57,631 bases of DNA from Sphingomonadales bacterium (GTDB taxonomy: Bacteria; Pseudomonadota; Alphaproteobacteria; Sphingomonadales; Sphingomonadaceae). Location: the NCBI GenBank assembly GCA_025352685.1, contig JANXSN010000036.1, positions 1 to 57,631 on the forward strand, read 5' to 3'. Positions 24,738 through 33,331 of this stretch are shown here, piece by piece. The notes under the pieces are model-generated. The model made no database searches. It had not been told where the DNA came from and saw only the letters and a program-made list of their open reading frames with translations. How positions within the stretch are numbered: position 1 is the stretch's first letter; every line of letters begins with the position of its first letter. The position numbers were made by a program, and so were the translations under genes.

Positions 24738-25879
24738 GCGATGTTTGTATTATCGGCGCCGGCATCCATCCGTTTGGCCGCACGCCGGGGCGGTCCGGTC
24801 GCGATCAGGGCGTGTTCGCCGTACGTCAGGCGCTGACCGACGCCGGAATCGATTGGGCGGACGTCCAGTTCGCGTTCGGCGGGTCCTCGGCCAGCGGCGC
24901 GGCTGACATCATGGTCAACGAACTAGGACTGACCGGATTACCCTTCGTTAACGTCGCCAATGGTTGCGCGACAGGTGGCTCTTCGCTAGCGGCGGCGCGC
25001 GCGGCGATTGCAAGCGGCGAATTCGAGATCGGCCTTGCCGTTGGGTTCGACAAGCACGACCGCGGCGCGTTTGATCCCAAGCCCGCCGAATGGGGCCTGC
25101 CCGAGTGGTATGGCGAAGCCGGCTTCATGCTAACCACGCAGTTCTTCGCGATGAAGCTGCAGCGTTATATGGCGATACATGGCATCTCGCGCGTGACGCT
25201 GGGACGCGTTGCCGAAAAAGCGTTTCGTAACGGCACCCTCGCCGATCATGCCTGGCGGCGCTCGCCAGTCGATCTCGACACGATCCTGAACGCCCCAATG
25301 ATCAACGACCCGCTGACAAAATATATGTTCTGCTCACCCGCCGAAGGCGGCGTCGCGTTGATCTTGGCTAGTGAGAAAAAGGCACGCGAACTGGGGATCA
25401 AACCGGTGCGGCTCAAGACCGCGTCGGTACGCACGCGCCCGCCAGGATCGTTCGAGGTATTCGCCTCATCAATCGACGTCGAACGCGGTGTCTCATCGAG
25501 CGTACTCGCCTCGACGGCAGCATTCGAGGCGGCCGGCATTGGCCCCGGCGATATCGACGTCGCGCAATTGCAAGATACCGAAAGCGGTGCGGAGATCATG
25601 CACATGGCCGAAAATGGATTCTGCGCCGATGGCGAGCAAGAGGCTTGGCTGGCCGAAGGACGCTCCGGGATCGGCGGCCCCCTTCCCATCAATACTGACG
25701 GTGGCTGCCTTGCGTGCGGCGAGCCGATCGGAGCTTCGGGGTTGCGTCAGGTTTATGAGAATATCGTGCAGCTTAGGGGCGCGGCGGGCGCGCGGCAGGT
25801 GCAAGGAAATCCGAAGACGGCCTACAGCCATGTTTACGGCGCGCCAGGCATTTCAGCCGTCGCGATCCTGGAGCGCTAG
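24734..25879 (+). CDS. Thiolase-fold protein (SCP-x/Ltp2 type)
   Basis: 381 residues of the thiolase superfamily, lipid-transfer branch. N-terminal CIIGAGIHPFGRTPGRS, the nucleophile region VNVANGCATGGSS with a Cys, then MFCSPAEGG, QLQDTESGAEI, GGCLACGEPIGASG and HVYGAPG. Coupled to DUF35, it could be a beta-ketothiolase, or a retro-aldolase that releases a side-chain fragment as in steroid catabolism. Sequence alone does not separate these roles; the retained Cys favours thiolase chemistry. Confidence 0.9.
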   Translation: MSDVCIIGAGIHPFGRTPGRSGRDQGVFAVRQALTDAGIDWADVQFAFGGSSASGAADIMVNELGLTGLPFVNVANGCATGGSSLAAARAAIASGEFEIGLAVGFDKHDRGAFDPKPAEWGLPEWYGEAGFMLTTQFFAMKLQRYMAIHGISRVTLGRVAEKAFRNGTLADHAWRRSPVDLDTILNAPMINDPLTKYMFCSPAEGGVALILASEKKARELGIKPVRLKTASVRTRPPGSFEVFASSIDVERGVSSSVLASTAAFEAAGIGPGDIDVAQLQDTESGAEIMHMAENGFCADGEQEAWLAEGRSGIGGPLPINTDGGCLACGEPIGASGLRQVYENIVQLRGAAGARQVQGNPKTAYSHVYGAPGISAVAILER

Positions 25880-25881
25880 CG

Positions 25882-26664
25882 GTGGCCATGAACGGGCGAC
25901 GCATGCAGGGCAAGGTTGCACTGATTTCGGGCGGCGCCGAAGGCATCGGCGCTGAGACTGCTCGGCGTTTCGTTGCCGAGGGCGCGTCCGTGATGCTTGG
26001 CGACATTCAGACTGCCAAGGCCGAAGCGCTGGCAACGGCGCTCGGCGACCGGGCGATGGCGCTGAAACTCGACGTGACCAGCTTTTCCGACTGGGAAGCG
26101 GCGGTCGCGGCAACGGTCACGCACTTCGGCAAGATCACCAATTTGTGCAACGTCGCCGGAATTTCAGAAGTTGGATCGGTCGTTGAGGTGCCGCTGGAAA
26201 GCTGGACCCGGACTATCGACATCAACCTCAACGGCACGTTCAACGGATGTCGCGCGGCGATACCGGCCATTGTCGCCAGCGGCGAGAAGGGCGCGATCGT
26301 CAATGTCGGGTCGATGCTTGCACTGCGCCCTGGTGGCGGCTTTGCATCCTATTGCGCATCGAAAGCGGCGGTAACGACCCTGACTAAATGCATCGCGCTC
26401 GATTGCGCCAAACGAGGCTGGCCGATCCGCGCTAACACCGTCCATCCCGGCGCGATCCGTACGCCCATGTACGAACGCTATCTCGACATAATCCCCGGAA
26501 CCGCAGAAGAGGTAGAAGCGATGTTCGCGTCAAACCATCCGGTCGGTCGGGTCGGAGAGGCGATTGAAGTTGCCGACGCGATCCTATTTCTGTCGTCGGA
26601 CGAGGCGAGTTTCACGACCGGCAGCGATCTGCCAGTCGATGGTGGTGGATGGATACGCGAATGA
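25882..26664 (+). CDS. SDR-family dehydrogenase
   Basis: 260 residues from GTG 25882 (GGAG 8 bases upstream); ATG 25888 is the alternative. Motifs: SGGAEGIGAE, GDIQTAK (Asp after beta-2), NVAGIS, VGSMLAL with the Ser, and YCASK. It resembles 3-hydroxy- or hydroxysteroid-type dehydrogenases in length. It lies between the thiolase and the ThuA-like gene and overlaps the latter by 4 bases. Confidence 0.9.
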   Translation: MAMNGRRMQGKVALISGGAEGIGAETARRFVAEGASVMLGDIQTAKAEALATALGDRAMALKLDVTSFSDWEAAVAATVTHFGKITNLCNVAGISEVGSVVEVPLESWTRTIDINLNGTFNGCRAAIPAIVASGEKGAIVNVGSMLALRPGGGFASYCASKAAVTTLTKCIALDCAKRGWPIRANTVHPGAIRTPMYERYLDIIPGTAEEVEAMFASNHPVGRVGEAIEVADAILFLSSDEASFTTGSDLPVDGGGWIRE

Positions 26665-27398
26665 CATTAAATCGGATCGACGCGCATTTCGTTGCGGCGG
26701 GGAAATATCACGATATCGACTTCGCCCGACTCGAAGTGCTGAAACTACTCGCCGAATATCCCCACATCCGCACCACGGTCGCGCATGATTACGCCGACAC
26801 CACGCGGCTGGACGAATGCGCTTTCCTAATCAGCTATACCTGCGACCTCATGCCGACTGAGGCAGAGACCATAGCAATTCGCGCCTGGATCGAGCGCGGC
26901 GGGCGCTGGCTGGCGCTGCACGGCACCAATTCGATCCTCGAATTTACCGAAGGGGGGGTAGCGACCCCCGAGCGACGGCCCGACGCGATGGAGTTGCTCG
27001 GCACCCAGTTCAAGGCGCATCCGCCGATCGGTCCGTTCCGTGTCGAGGTGGTCGAGCGCGATCATGCGCTGACCAGCGGTATCGACGATTTTGACGTGAT
27101 CGATGAGCTTTATCTGTCCAAGACGCTGAGCCCAATCCGCGTATTGATGCAGACCCGCTTCACCGGCGAGGCGACTGGTTTTGTCGATGCCGACTGGAAC
27201 GATGCCGTCGTTCCGATACTGTATCTGCGCGATATAGGTACCGGGCAGATCCTCTATAATACGCTCGGGCATTGCCGTGGGCATTTCGACTTGCCGACGC
27301 TGCAACCCTTTTTCGATCACCCCGAAAGGTGTGCGTGGAATTATCCGGTTTATTACGATCTTCTGCGGCGCAGTTTGCGTTGGGCGATGGGCTGTTGA
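26661..27398 (+). CDS. ThuA-like domain protein
   Basis: 245 residues from ATG 26661. Resembles the ThuA (trehalose utilisation) family, a class I glutamine-amidotransferase-like fold: SYTCDLMPTEAE, WIERGGRWLALHGTNSIL, LLGTQFKAHPP, and a C-terminal GQILYNTLGHCRGHFDLP. The usual nucleophile-elbow Cys of true amidotransferases is not evident (LHGT at that site). The family's biochemical role is not settled. Its place inside a CoA-thioester operon, with no sugar gene nearby, suggests a task other than trehalose use. Confidence 0.8.
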   Translation: MTLNRIDAHFVAAGKYHDIDFARLEVLKLLAEYPHIRTTVAHDYADTTRLDECAFLISYTCDLMPTEAETIAIRAWIERGGRWLALHGTNSILEFTEGGVATPERRPDAMELLGTQFKAHPPIGPFRVEVVERDHALTSGIDDFDVIDELYLSKTLSPIRVLMQTRFTGEATGFVDADWNDAVVPILYLRDIGTGQILYNTLGHCRGHFDLPTLQPFFDHPERCAWNYPVYYDLLRRSLRWAMGC

Positions 27399-27400
27399 TC

Positions 27401-28609
27401 ATGGATATGACCCTGTCCCCCGCCGACGCCACGTTCCAGATGGAGGTACGCGAGTTTCTCGCTTCTAACCTGCCCGCGCACATCCGCGACGGTGCGGCGC
27501 GGACGCCCGGCGTCTTCGTCGAACCCGATATCGGCATCGAATGGCAGCGCATTCTGCACGAGAAGGGATGGCTTGCGGTGCATTGGCCTGCCGAAAATGG
27601 CGGGACCGGATGGACACCGACGCAGCGCTATCTGTTCGACAAGGAATGCGCGCTAGCCGGGGCGCCCAGCCTTTCGGTACTCGGGCTGAAGCTGGTCGGG
27701 CCGGTAATCTGCCGTTTCGGCACGCCCGCGCAAAAGGCGCATTTTCTGCCGCGGATCCTATCGGGCGAGGACAGCTGGTGCCAAGGGTATTCCGAGCCGG
27801 GATCGGGATCCGACCTTGCTTCGCTCAAAACCCGCGCGGTGCGCGACGGTGAAACGTATCAGGTGAACGGATCGAAGATCTGGACTACGCACGCGCAATA
27901 CGCGAACTGGATTTTTGCGCTGGTCCGCACCGACGTCGAAGCCCGTCCGCAATCGGGCATCAGCTTCTTGCTCGTACCGATGGATCAGCCCGGCATCAGC
28001 GTAACCCCAATCATCACGCTGGCCGGCGACCATGAGGTCAACGCCGTCTTTTTCGACGACGCGGTCACTGCGGTTGAAAATCGTATCGGCAACGAGGGCC
28101 AGGGCTGGACAATCGCCAAGTTCCTGTTGGAAAACGAGCGCGGGGGATCATGTTACGCGCCTCGCCTCCTCGTTGCACTCGACAGATTGACGCGACAGGC
28201 AGCCGAAGTCGGCTCCGGCGTCAACGGCGAGATGGCCCATGATCGGGATTTCCTGCTGCGCTTGGCGAGACTGCGCCTCGAAGCACAGGCGCTGGAGGTG
28301 ACCGAGCTTCGCATCCTGGCAGATATCACGAACGGCCGCCCGCCAGGATCGCAAACCTCGGTGACCAAGCTGATTGCATCGGGATTGATACAGAAGATCG
28401 ATACGTTGGGAATGGACTTGCATGGCTATGACGGGCTGCAACTGCCTGCCGAACGCCCGCTTTATGGCAACGGCGCCCCCGAGCCAGTCGGGCACCGCGA
28501 TGCGCAGATTACCGCTGCCTCTTATCTGAATTCGCGCGCTTGGACGATCTTTGGTGGGACAGACGAAGTGCAGAAAAATATCATCGCCAAAACCGTGCTG
28601 GGGCTTTGA
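27401..28609 (+). CDS. Acyl-CoA dehydrogenase
   Basis: 402 residues from ATG 27401. Full-length pattern: FQMEVREFLASNLP, then WPAENGGTGWTPTQRYLFDKE, QGYSEPGSGSDLASLKTRA (flavin/substrate loop), GSKIWTTHAQYANW, LENERGGSCYAPRL, and the C-terminal IFGGTDEVQKNIIAKTVLG. It oxidises an acyl-CoA at alpha-beta and passes electrons to ETF. It may pair with the short family member at 23341. It is spaced 2 bases from the ThuA gene and overlaps the GST start (TGATG). Confidence 0.93.
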   Translation: MDMTLSPADATFQMEVREFLASNLPAHIRDGAARTPGVFVEPDIGIEWQRILHEKGWLAVHWPAENGGTGWTPTQRYLFDKECALAGAPSLSVLGLKLVGPVICRFGTPAQKAHFLPRILSGEDSWCQGYSEPGSGSDLASLKTRAVRDGETYQVNGSKIWTTHAQYANWIFALVRTDVEARPQSGISFLLVPMDQPGISVTPIITLAGDHEVNAVFFDDAVTAVENRIGNEGQGWTIAKFLLENERGGSCYAPRLLVALDRLTRQAAEVGSGVNGEMAHDRDFLLRLARLRLEAQALEVTELRILADITNGRPPGSQTSVTKLIASGLIQKIDTLGMDLHGYDGLQLPAERPLYGNGAPEPVGHRDAQITAASYLNSRAWTIFGGTDEVQKNIIAKTVLGL

Positions 28610-29226
28610 TGCCGGTTCTGTACCATTGTCATGATGGCCGTTCGTTCCGCCCGCTCTGGGCGATTGAGGAACTCGGCTTGGACTGCGAACTGCGTATCCT
28701 GCCCTTCCCGCCGCGCCTGACCTCGCCCGAATATCTCAAGGAAAACCCGCTCGGCACGATTCCCCTGTTTGTCGATGGCGACACGCGAATGCGCGAATCC
28801 GCCGCGATAGGTCATTATCTTGCAGTCAAGGCCGCGAGTGATCTGGCCGTAGCACCAGCCGAACCCGATTACGGTCGCTATCTTGATGGACTTTTTTATG
28901 GCGAAACAACGCTGACCTGGCCGCAGGCTGTCGTCTTTCTCTACAGCATTTTCGCTGCCGAAGCCGATCGCCTCCCTCGCGTCGTCGACGATATGAAAAT
29001 TCGTCTTGGCATCGTGTTCGCGGATCTTGATCGCATGCTTGGGCAGCGCGAATGGATCGCGGCGGATCGGTTCACCATGGCCGATATTTCGATCGGCTAT
29101 GCGATCCGGTTGAGCAAATATCTTGGTGTGTTCGATACCTTCAGCGACAATGTGAAAGCCTATATGGGGCGGCTATCGTCGCGATCCGGCTATCGCAGCG
29201 CCGAGGCGCGACAGGGGAGCGTCTAA
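28609..29226 (+). CDS. Glutathione S-transferase family protein
   Basis: 205 residues from ATG 28609. N-terminal thioredoxin-like domain: MPVLYHCHDGRSFRPLWAIEELGL, the cis-Pro loop NPLGTIPLF and the glutathione-binding motif MRESAAIGHYL. C-terminal helical domain with RFTMADISIGYAI. A thiol-dependent isomerisation, epoxide opening or dehalogenation step inside the pathway is plausible. It is the second GST gene of the island, the first being at 2875. Confidence 0.87.
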   Translation: MPVLYHCHDGRSFRPLWAIEELGLDCELRILPFPPRLTSPEYLKENPLGTIPLFVDGDTRMRESAAIGHYLAVKAASDLAVAPAEPDYGRYLDGLFYGETTLTWPQAVVFLYSIFAAEADRLPRVVDDMKIRLGIVFADLDRMLGQREWIAADRFTMADISIGYAIRLSKYLGVFDTFSDNVKAYMGRLSSRSGYRSAEARQGSV

Positions 29227-30135
29227 GTGGATACGACCAAGTTGATGTACAGGCCCGGTCTGATGTCGGGACAGCGGATCCTGATCACTGGTGGTGGCAC
29301 TGGCCTCGGCCGTGAGATCGCCGAGGCGTTTCTCGCGCTGGGTGCCGAAATCTATATTTGCGGACGTCGGGGCGGCAAGCTGGACGAAACGGCGGCGGAA
29401 CTCATGGCGGTGCATGGCGGCAAAGTGACCGGCATTGCCTGCGATATTCGCGATCCAGCAGCGATCAAGGCAATGGTGGATACGATCTGGGCAGATGGCG
29501 CGCTCACCGGGTTGGTCAACAATGCTGCCGGCAATTTCATCAGCCGCACCGAGGATATTTCGACGCGCGGGTTCGACGCCATCTCGGATATCGTGTTCAA
29601 GGGAACATTCTATGTCACGCTCGATATCGGCAAACGGCTAATTGCGGAGAAGAAGTCTGCCTCATTCCTATCGATCCTGACGACTTGGGTGTGGAACGGA
29701 TCGCCGTTCACCGTCCCGTCAGCGATGTCCAAAGCGGGGATTAACGTCATGACGCAGAGTCTGGCAATGGAATGGGGTCGCTACGGACTGCGCTTCAACG
29801 CCATTGCGCCGGGTGCCTTTCCAACCAAAGGGATGAGCGAACGCTTGTCGCCGGACGCTGCAAAGGGGGGCGGCAAGGCGGTCGGCATGGAACGCGGCAA
29901 CCCGATGGGACGGGTCGGCGAAATGCATGAAATCGGTAATCTGGCCGTCTTCCTGATGGCCCCAGGCGCCGAATGGGTAAACGGCCAGACGATCGCGATC
30001 GACGGCGCCGGTTATCAGGCCAATGCCGGCAATTTCTGGAGTGCGCTATCGCCGCTCGGTGATCAGCAATGGGCCGACATGGCGGCCATGATCCGCGGGT
30101 CGAACGAGAAGGATAAGGCGGAACGCACCGCCTGA
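29227..30135 (+). CDS. SDR of the 2,4-dienoyl-CoA reductase type
   Basis: 302 residues from GTG 29227 (GGGAG upstream). TGGGTGLG loop, ICGRRGG (NADPH-type), and NNAAGNF, a segment characteristic of 2,4-dienoyl-CoA reductases. The usual YxxxK is PSAMSK here; in this subfamily catalysis uses a Tyr elsewhere, so the lack of Tyr before the Lys is expected. It would reduce 2,4-dienoyl-CoA to an enoyl-CoA with NADPH, needed when the substrate has pre-existing double bonds. It is the last gene of the plus-strand operon and ends one base before the convergent synthetase. Confidence 0.85.
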   Translation: MDTTKLMYRPGLMSGQRILITGGGTGLGREIAEAFLALGAEIYICGRRGGKLDETAAELMAVHGGKVTGIACDIRDPAAIKAMVDTIWADGALTGLVNNAAGNFISRTEDISTRGFDAISDIVFKGTFYVTLDIGKRLIAEKKSASFLSILTTWVWNGSPFTVPSAMSKAGINVMTQSLAMEWGRYGLRFNAIAPGAFPTKGMSERLSPDAAKGGGKAVGMERGNPMGRVGEMHEIGNLAVFLMAPGAEWVNGQTIAIDGAGYQANAGNFWSALSPLGDQQWADMAAMIRGSNEKDKAERTA

Positions 30136-30136
30136 G

Positions 30137-31747
30137 CTAAACGCCCGCGATCCGCGCCGCTGCCTTATAGTCTGGCTTGCCATTGTTCATTCGCAGCGAT
30201 TCCGCCGTGAAGAAATAACTTCGCGGTATCTTGTATCCGGCAAGCGCAGCCCGGCAATGCGCATCTAGCGCCGCCTCGTCCGGTACGCCATCGACAACGA
30301 CAACCGCCGCAATACGCTTGCCGAAGCGCGGGTCGGGTAGGCCGATAACCCGCGCATCGCGCACCGAGGGATGACTTTGCAGTATTGCCTCGACCTCTTC
30401 GGGAAAAACCTTTTCGCCGCCCGTGTTGATGCATAAGTTGTCGCGCCCAGCAAACTCGATACGACCATCGGCTGTCACCCGCGCGCGGTCGCCCGTCATC
30501 AAATAGCGAACGCCGTCTATGGTCGGGAAAGTCCGCGTATTGAGCTTTTCTTCGCCAAGATAACCGAGCGGCAACGGACCGGCTCGGGCAAGGATACCAT
30601 AGGCCTCGGATCCTGGTAGCAATTCGTTCATCGCGTCGTCGAAAATCTTGACAGGACGCCCCGGTATCGCACCGAAGCCCCTGCCATTTGTTCCCTCAAT
30701 TGTTGTGATAGCAATTGCCGTCGCCGCGCTTTCAGAGGACCCAAGCGCGTCGATGATCATCAAATTCGGGTTGAGCGCAATCAGCCGTTGCTTGGCACTG
30801 GACGAGAATATTGCGCCCGATGAGGTGATCGAACACAAGCTCGCAATCTTTTCCTTTGCGTCGGCGCGCGCCTCAAGCGCATCCGCAAGCGGCAATGCGA
30901 AGGCGTCACCCACAAAGGTCGCGGCAACGATTCCTTGCTCCGCGATCATATTGATCGCCGCATCGGCATCGAAGCGCAGCCCTGGCATCGTTACCAGCGT
31001 GCCGCCACGCAACATGCAGATCAGCGCGGAAAACAATCCGGCTCCATGCATCAACGGGCTCAGCATCAGCAGCGGACTGCGTAACAAATTGCTCGGCGGT
31101 GGCGCCGCGGCAGCGCGGGCCACATGATCCTTTAACGACGTGGCGATTGCCGCCGGCCTTTTGGGCGGTGTCGGCCAAGCGGACATGCCGAAGGCGCCCC
31201 ACGCGTCCGCGTGCCGCCAGATTGCCGCTTTGGGCATGCCAGTCGTACCGCCGGTCGCGATGTAGAAACGCGCATCGTCATTGATCGATGGCAGCGGCGC
31301 GCCAGCACCATATGCAAGCAGCCCAAAGCTGTCGTCGCCATCAACGGTAAAAACATGGTCGACCACCGCGCCACGCGCGCTCGCATCGGCGAGCACATCG
31401 GCAAACTCGCTGTTCTGCACCACGGCGCGAATTTCGAAACGCGTCAGGATGTCGGCGAGCTCGGCACCGCGATAATGATAATTGACGTTGACCGGGATTA
31501 GCCCCGCTTTCGTGCAAGCGAAGAAGGCGATCATATAGGCCGGACTGTTACGCAACTGATGGCCGACCGCATCGCCGGGACGCAATCCTGCAGCAAGCAG
31601 CCCAACAGCAATCGCATCGGTCAGGCGATCGAACGCCTGCCAATCGACCACCTGATCGCCATGAATCAAAGCAGGCCGGCCTAGCTCGACAGCAACAGCA
31701 ACCTCGCGGATCACCGTGCCGAAATTATCACCCGCCCACGATGTCAT
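30137..31747 (-). CDS. Acyl-CoA synthetase (AMP-forming)
   Basis: 536 residues from ATG 31747, which overlaps the stop of the thiolase-like gene (ATGA). Adenylation motifs: IATGGTTGMPKAAIWRH (P-loop with GG replacing SG), DALGSSESA, YLMTGDRARVTADGRIEF, and GRDNLCINTGGEKVFPEEVE. The C-terminal lysine motif is NNGKPDYKAAAR. This form is frequent beside thiolase-like proteins in steroid and terpenoid type gene sets. It would activate a ring- or side-chain acid. Confidence 0.92.
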   Translation of the reverse strand: MTSWAGDNFGTVIREVAVAVELGRPALIHGDQVVDWQAFDRLTDAIAVGLLAAGLRPGDAVGHQLRNSPAYMIAFFACTKAGLIPVNVNYHYRGAELADILTRFEIRAVVQNSEFADVLADASARGAVVDHVFTVDGDDSFGLLAYGAGAPLPSINDDARFYIATGGTTGMPKAAIWRHADAWGAFGMSAWPTPPKRPAAIATSLKDHVARAAAAPPPSNLLRSPLLMLSPLMHGAGLFSALICMLRGGTLVTMPGLRFDADAAINMIAEQGIVAATFVGDAFALPLADALEARADAKEKIASLCSITSSGAIFSSSAKQRLIALNPNLMIIDALGSSESAATAIAITTIEGTNGRGFGAIPGRPVKIFDDAMNELLPGSEAYGILARAGPLPLGYLGEEKLNTRTFPTIDGVRYLMTGDRARVTADGRIEFAGRDNLCINTGGEKVFPEEVEAILQSHPSVRDARVIGLPDPRFGKRIAAVVVVDGVPDEAALDAHCRAALAGYKIPRSYFFTAESLRMNNGKPDYKAAARIAGV

Positions 31748-33219
31748 ACGAAGGTCCAATAGGGCCGGGATTGAGCGTCGAGCGTGATCGTGCCCGGAGC
31801 ACCAACCGGATGGATGTCGCGATCAAGAAGTCGCGCGATTGTTGCTGAGTCTTCGGTGCGGGCAAGCGTTCGCCAGCCGTCGGCACCGCGTGCAACAATG
31901 GCACCGAACTGAGCCTCCCCCGTGCGATCGAACATGACGGTATGGGCCTCTATCGTTGCCGCGCCCGTTGCGTCGCGAAGGAGCGGAGGCACCGCGCCAC
32001 GCGCGACATCGGCAACATCCTGGACATCACCGCCCGCCGACATACCGCCGTCGCGCGGTTCACGCCCGACTGCCAACGCATGATGCTTGGTGACGTATTC
32101 GCCTTGTCCGTAGAGCAATCCGGTCATTCCGCGTCCTGCTCGCAATGCGCGCACCATCGCCGTCGCGGCATGAGTCATATAGCTATTGAGCGGCGCGCCG
32201 AAGAAACTCAGCCCCCCCGTGACGCTGGGTTGCGCCAATGCACCAGCACCGAGCACATCCCCTGCCATCTTCGGCACCACCGGAAAGCAGCTATAGAGCT
32301 CGTGCAGGTCGTATTCCGCCTGCAGCGCGCGCAGCACCGCCTCCTGCGCCACCGAACGAGCATAGGTGTCGCGCTTCAGCCAGTTGCGCGGTTCGGCGGC
32401 GCGGGCGCCGCGATGGATGTGGACCAGCCGATCCTCGGCAATGCCCGCACGGCGCGCCTCGGCGAAGCTGGTAACGATCAGTGCTGCGGCCTGATTGACA
32501 TCCGGATTGGCTACCATTGCCTTGGTATACGGCCAAGCTATCCAGCGATTACCGTTCCCGGTAGTCGAAATCGCGGCGGCATCCGGGCTATCGGTGCGCC
32601 AGGAGAAAGGGTTGTTCGCCGCCGTTGCCGCATAACGTGCCCAGAGCTTGGCCGAGCCGGCGATCCCCTCTTCCTGAGTTTCGCTATGAGCGGCGGTCCA
32701 TGCACTTTCGAACAGGGGATAGACCTGAGTTGGGCTGAGCACGCCCTGCATTGCTGCGAGGGGATCGACCACACCGGTGGGATCGAACGCGTTTTCCTCC
32801 GTTAGGGCGATCGGCGTCCATTCAAGTGTCCAACCGTCTTTGACCGAGCGCGTACGGGCGTATTGCGCTTCGCCGCTGACAATCAGCGCGACGCGCGAAC
32901 TGCCATCGGCGATTCGCGCTGCGGCCTGATGCAGGAACCGTATCGGCGATTCGCCGCCATATGGGCCATAGACCGCACGCGCTGGATTGATTCCCAAGCG
33001 TTCGCAAAGAGATGCGGCGGTATCGACATATCGCCAGCTACGTTGATGCACGACATCAACCGAATCAATCTGCGCCAACCAACCGCCGCCTCCGTCGGCA
33101 TCGGCGCGCCTGGCAACCTCTGCCATCTGCGCAACGGGTTCAAGCGCAAGTCGCGGATCGGTCGGGCGATCGGTCAAATCGCCGATAGCTACGATTACGG
33201 GGAGCGTTTCACTGTTCAT
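31744..33219 (-). CDS. Thiolase-like protein lacking the nucleophilic Cys
   Basis: 491 residues from ATG 33219. The N-terminal two-thirds have a thiolase-like fold (VDSVDVVHQ-type strand, GPYGGESPIRFLHQAAARIADGSS, VSGEAQYA, LYSCFPVVPKMAG, GLLYGQGEYVTKHH). The position of the active-site Cys reads GESP, and the usual C-terminal GCG is absent. The last 100 residues form an extra domain. This resembles the monomeric thiolase-like proteins (TLP1 type) known from mycobacteria, which bind CoA compounds but show no normal thiolase activity. Coupled to the downstream acyl-CoA synthetase. Confidence 0.78.
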   Translation of the reverse strand: MNSETLPVIVAIGDLTDRPTDPRLALEPVAQMAEVARRADADGGGGWLAQIDSVDVVHQRSWRYVDTAASLCERLGINPARAVYGPYGGESPIRFLHQAAARIADGSSRVALIVSGEAQYARTRSVKDGWTLEWTPIALTEENAFDPTGVVDPLAAMQGVLSPTQVYPLFESAWTAAHSETQEEGIAGSAKLWARYAATAANNPFSWRTDSPDAAAISTTGNGNRWIAWPYTKAMVANPDVNQAAALIVTSFAEARRAGIAEDRLVHIHRGARAAEPRNWLKRDTYARSVAQEAVLRALQAEYDLHELYSCFPVVPKMAGDVLGAGALAQPSVTGGLSFFGAPLNSYMTHAATAMVRALRAGRGMTGLLYGQGEYVTKHHALAVGREPRDGGMSAGGDVQDVADVARGAVPPLLRDATGAATIEAHTVMFDRTGEAQFGAIVARGADGWRTLARTEDSATIARLLDRDIHPVGAPGTITLDAQSRPYWTFV

Positions 33220-33331
33220 TACGGCGTTCTGTCGCACGCCAGGGGCGCTTGGTCTGCCCTACAAAATGTGAGGATGATCACGTCTATCGCCGCTACCTCG
33301 GTCCTGCTATGTTTGCCATTGGAGAGATATT

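Noticed and set aside
29227-30135. Lack of Tyr in the YxxxK position of the last operon SDR as a defect
   Set aside because: The NNAAGNF segment marks the 2,4-dienoyl-CoA reductase subfamily, where the catalytic Tyr lies elsewhere, so this is normal.
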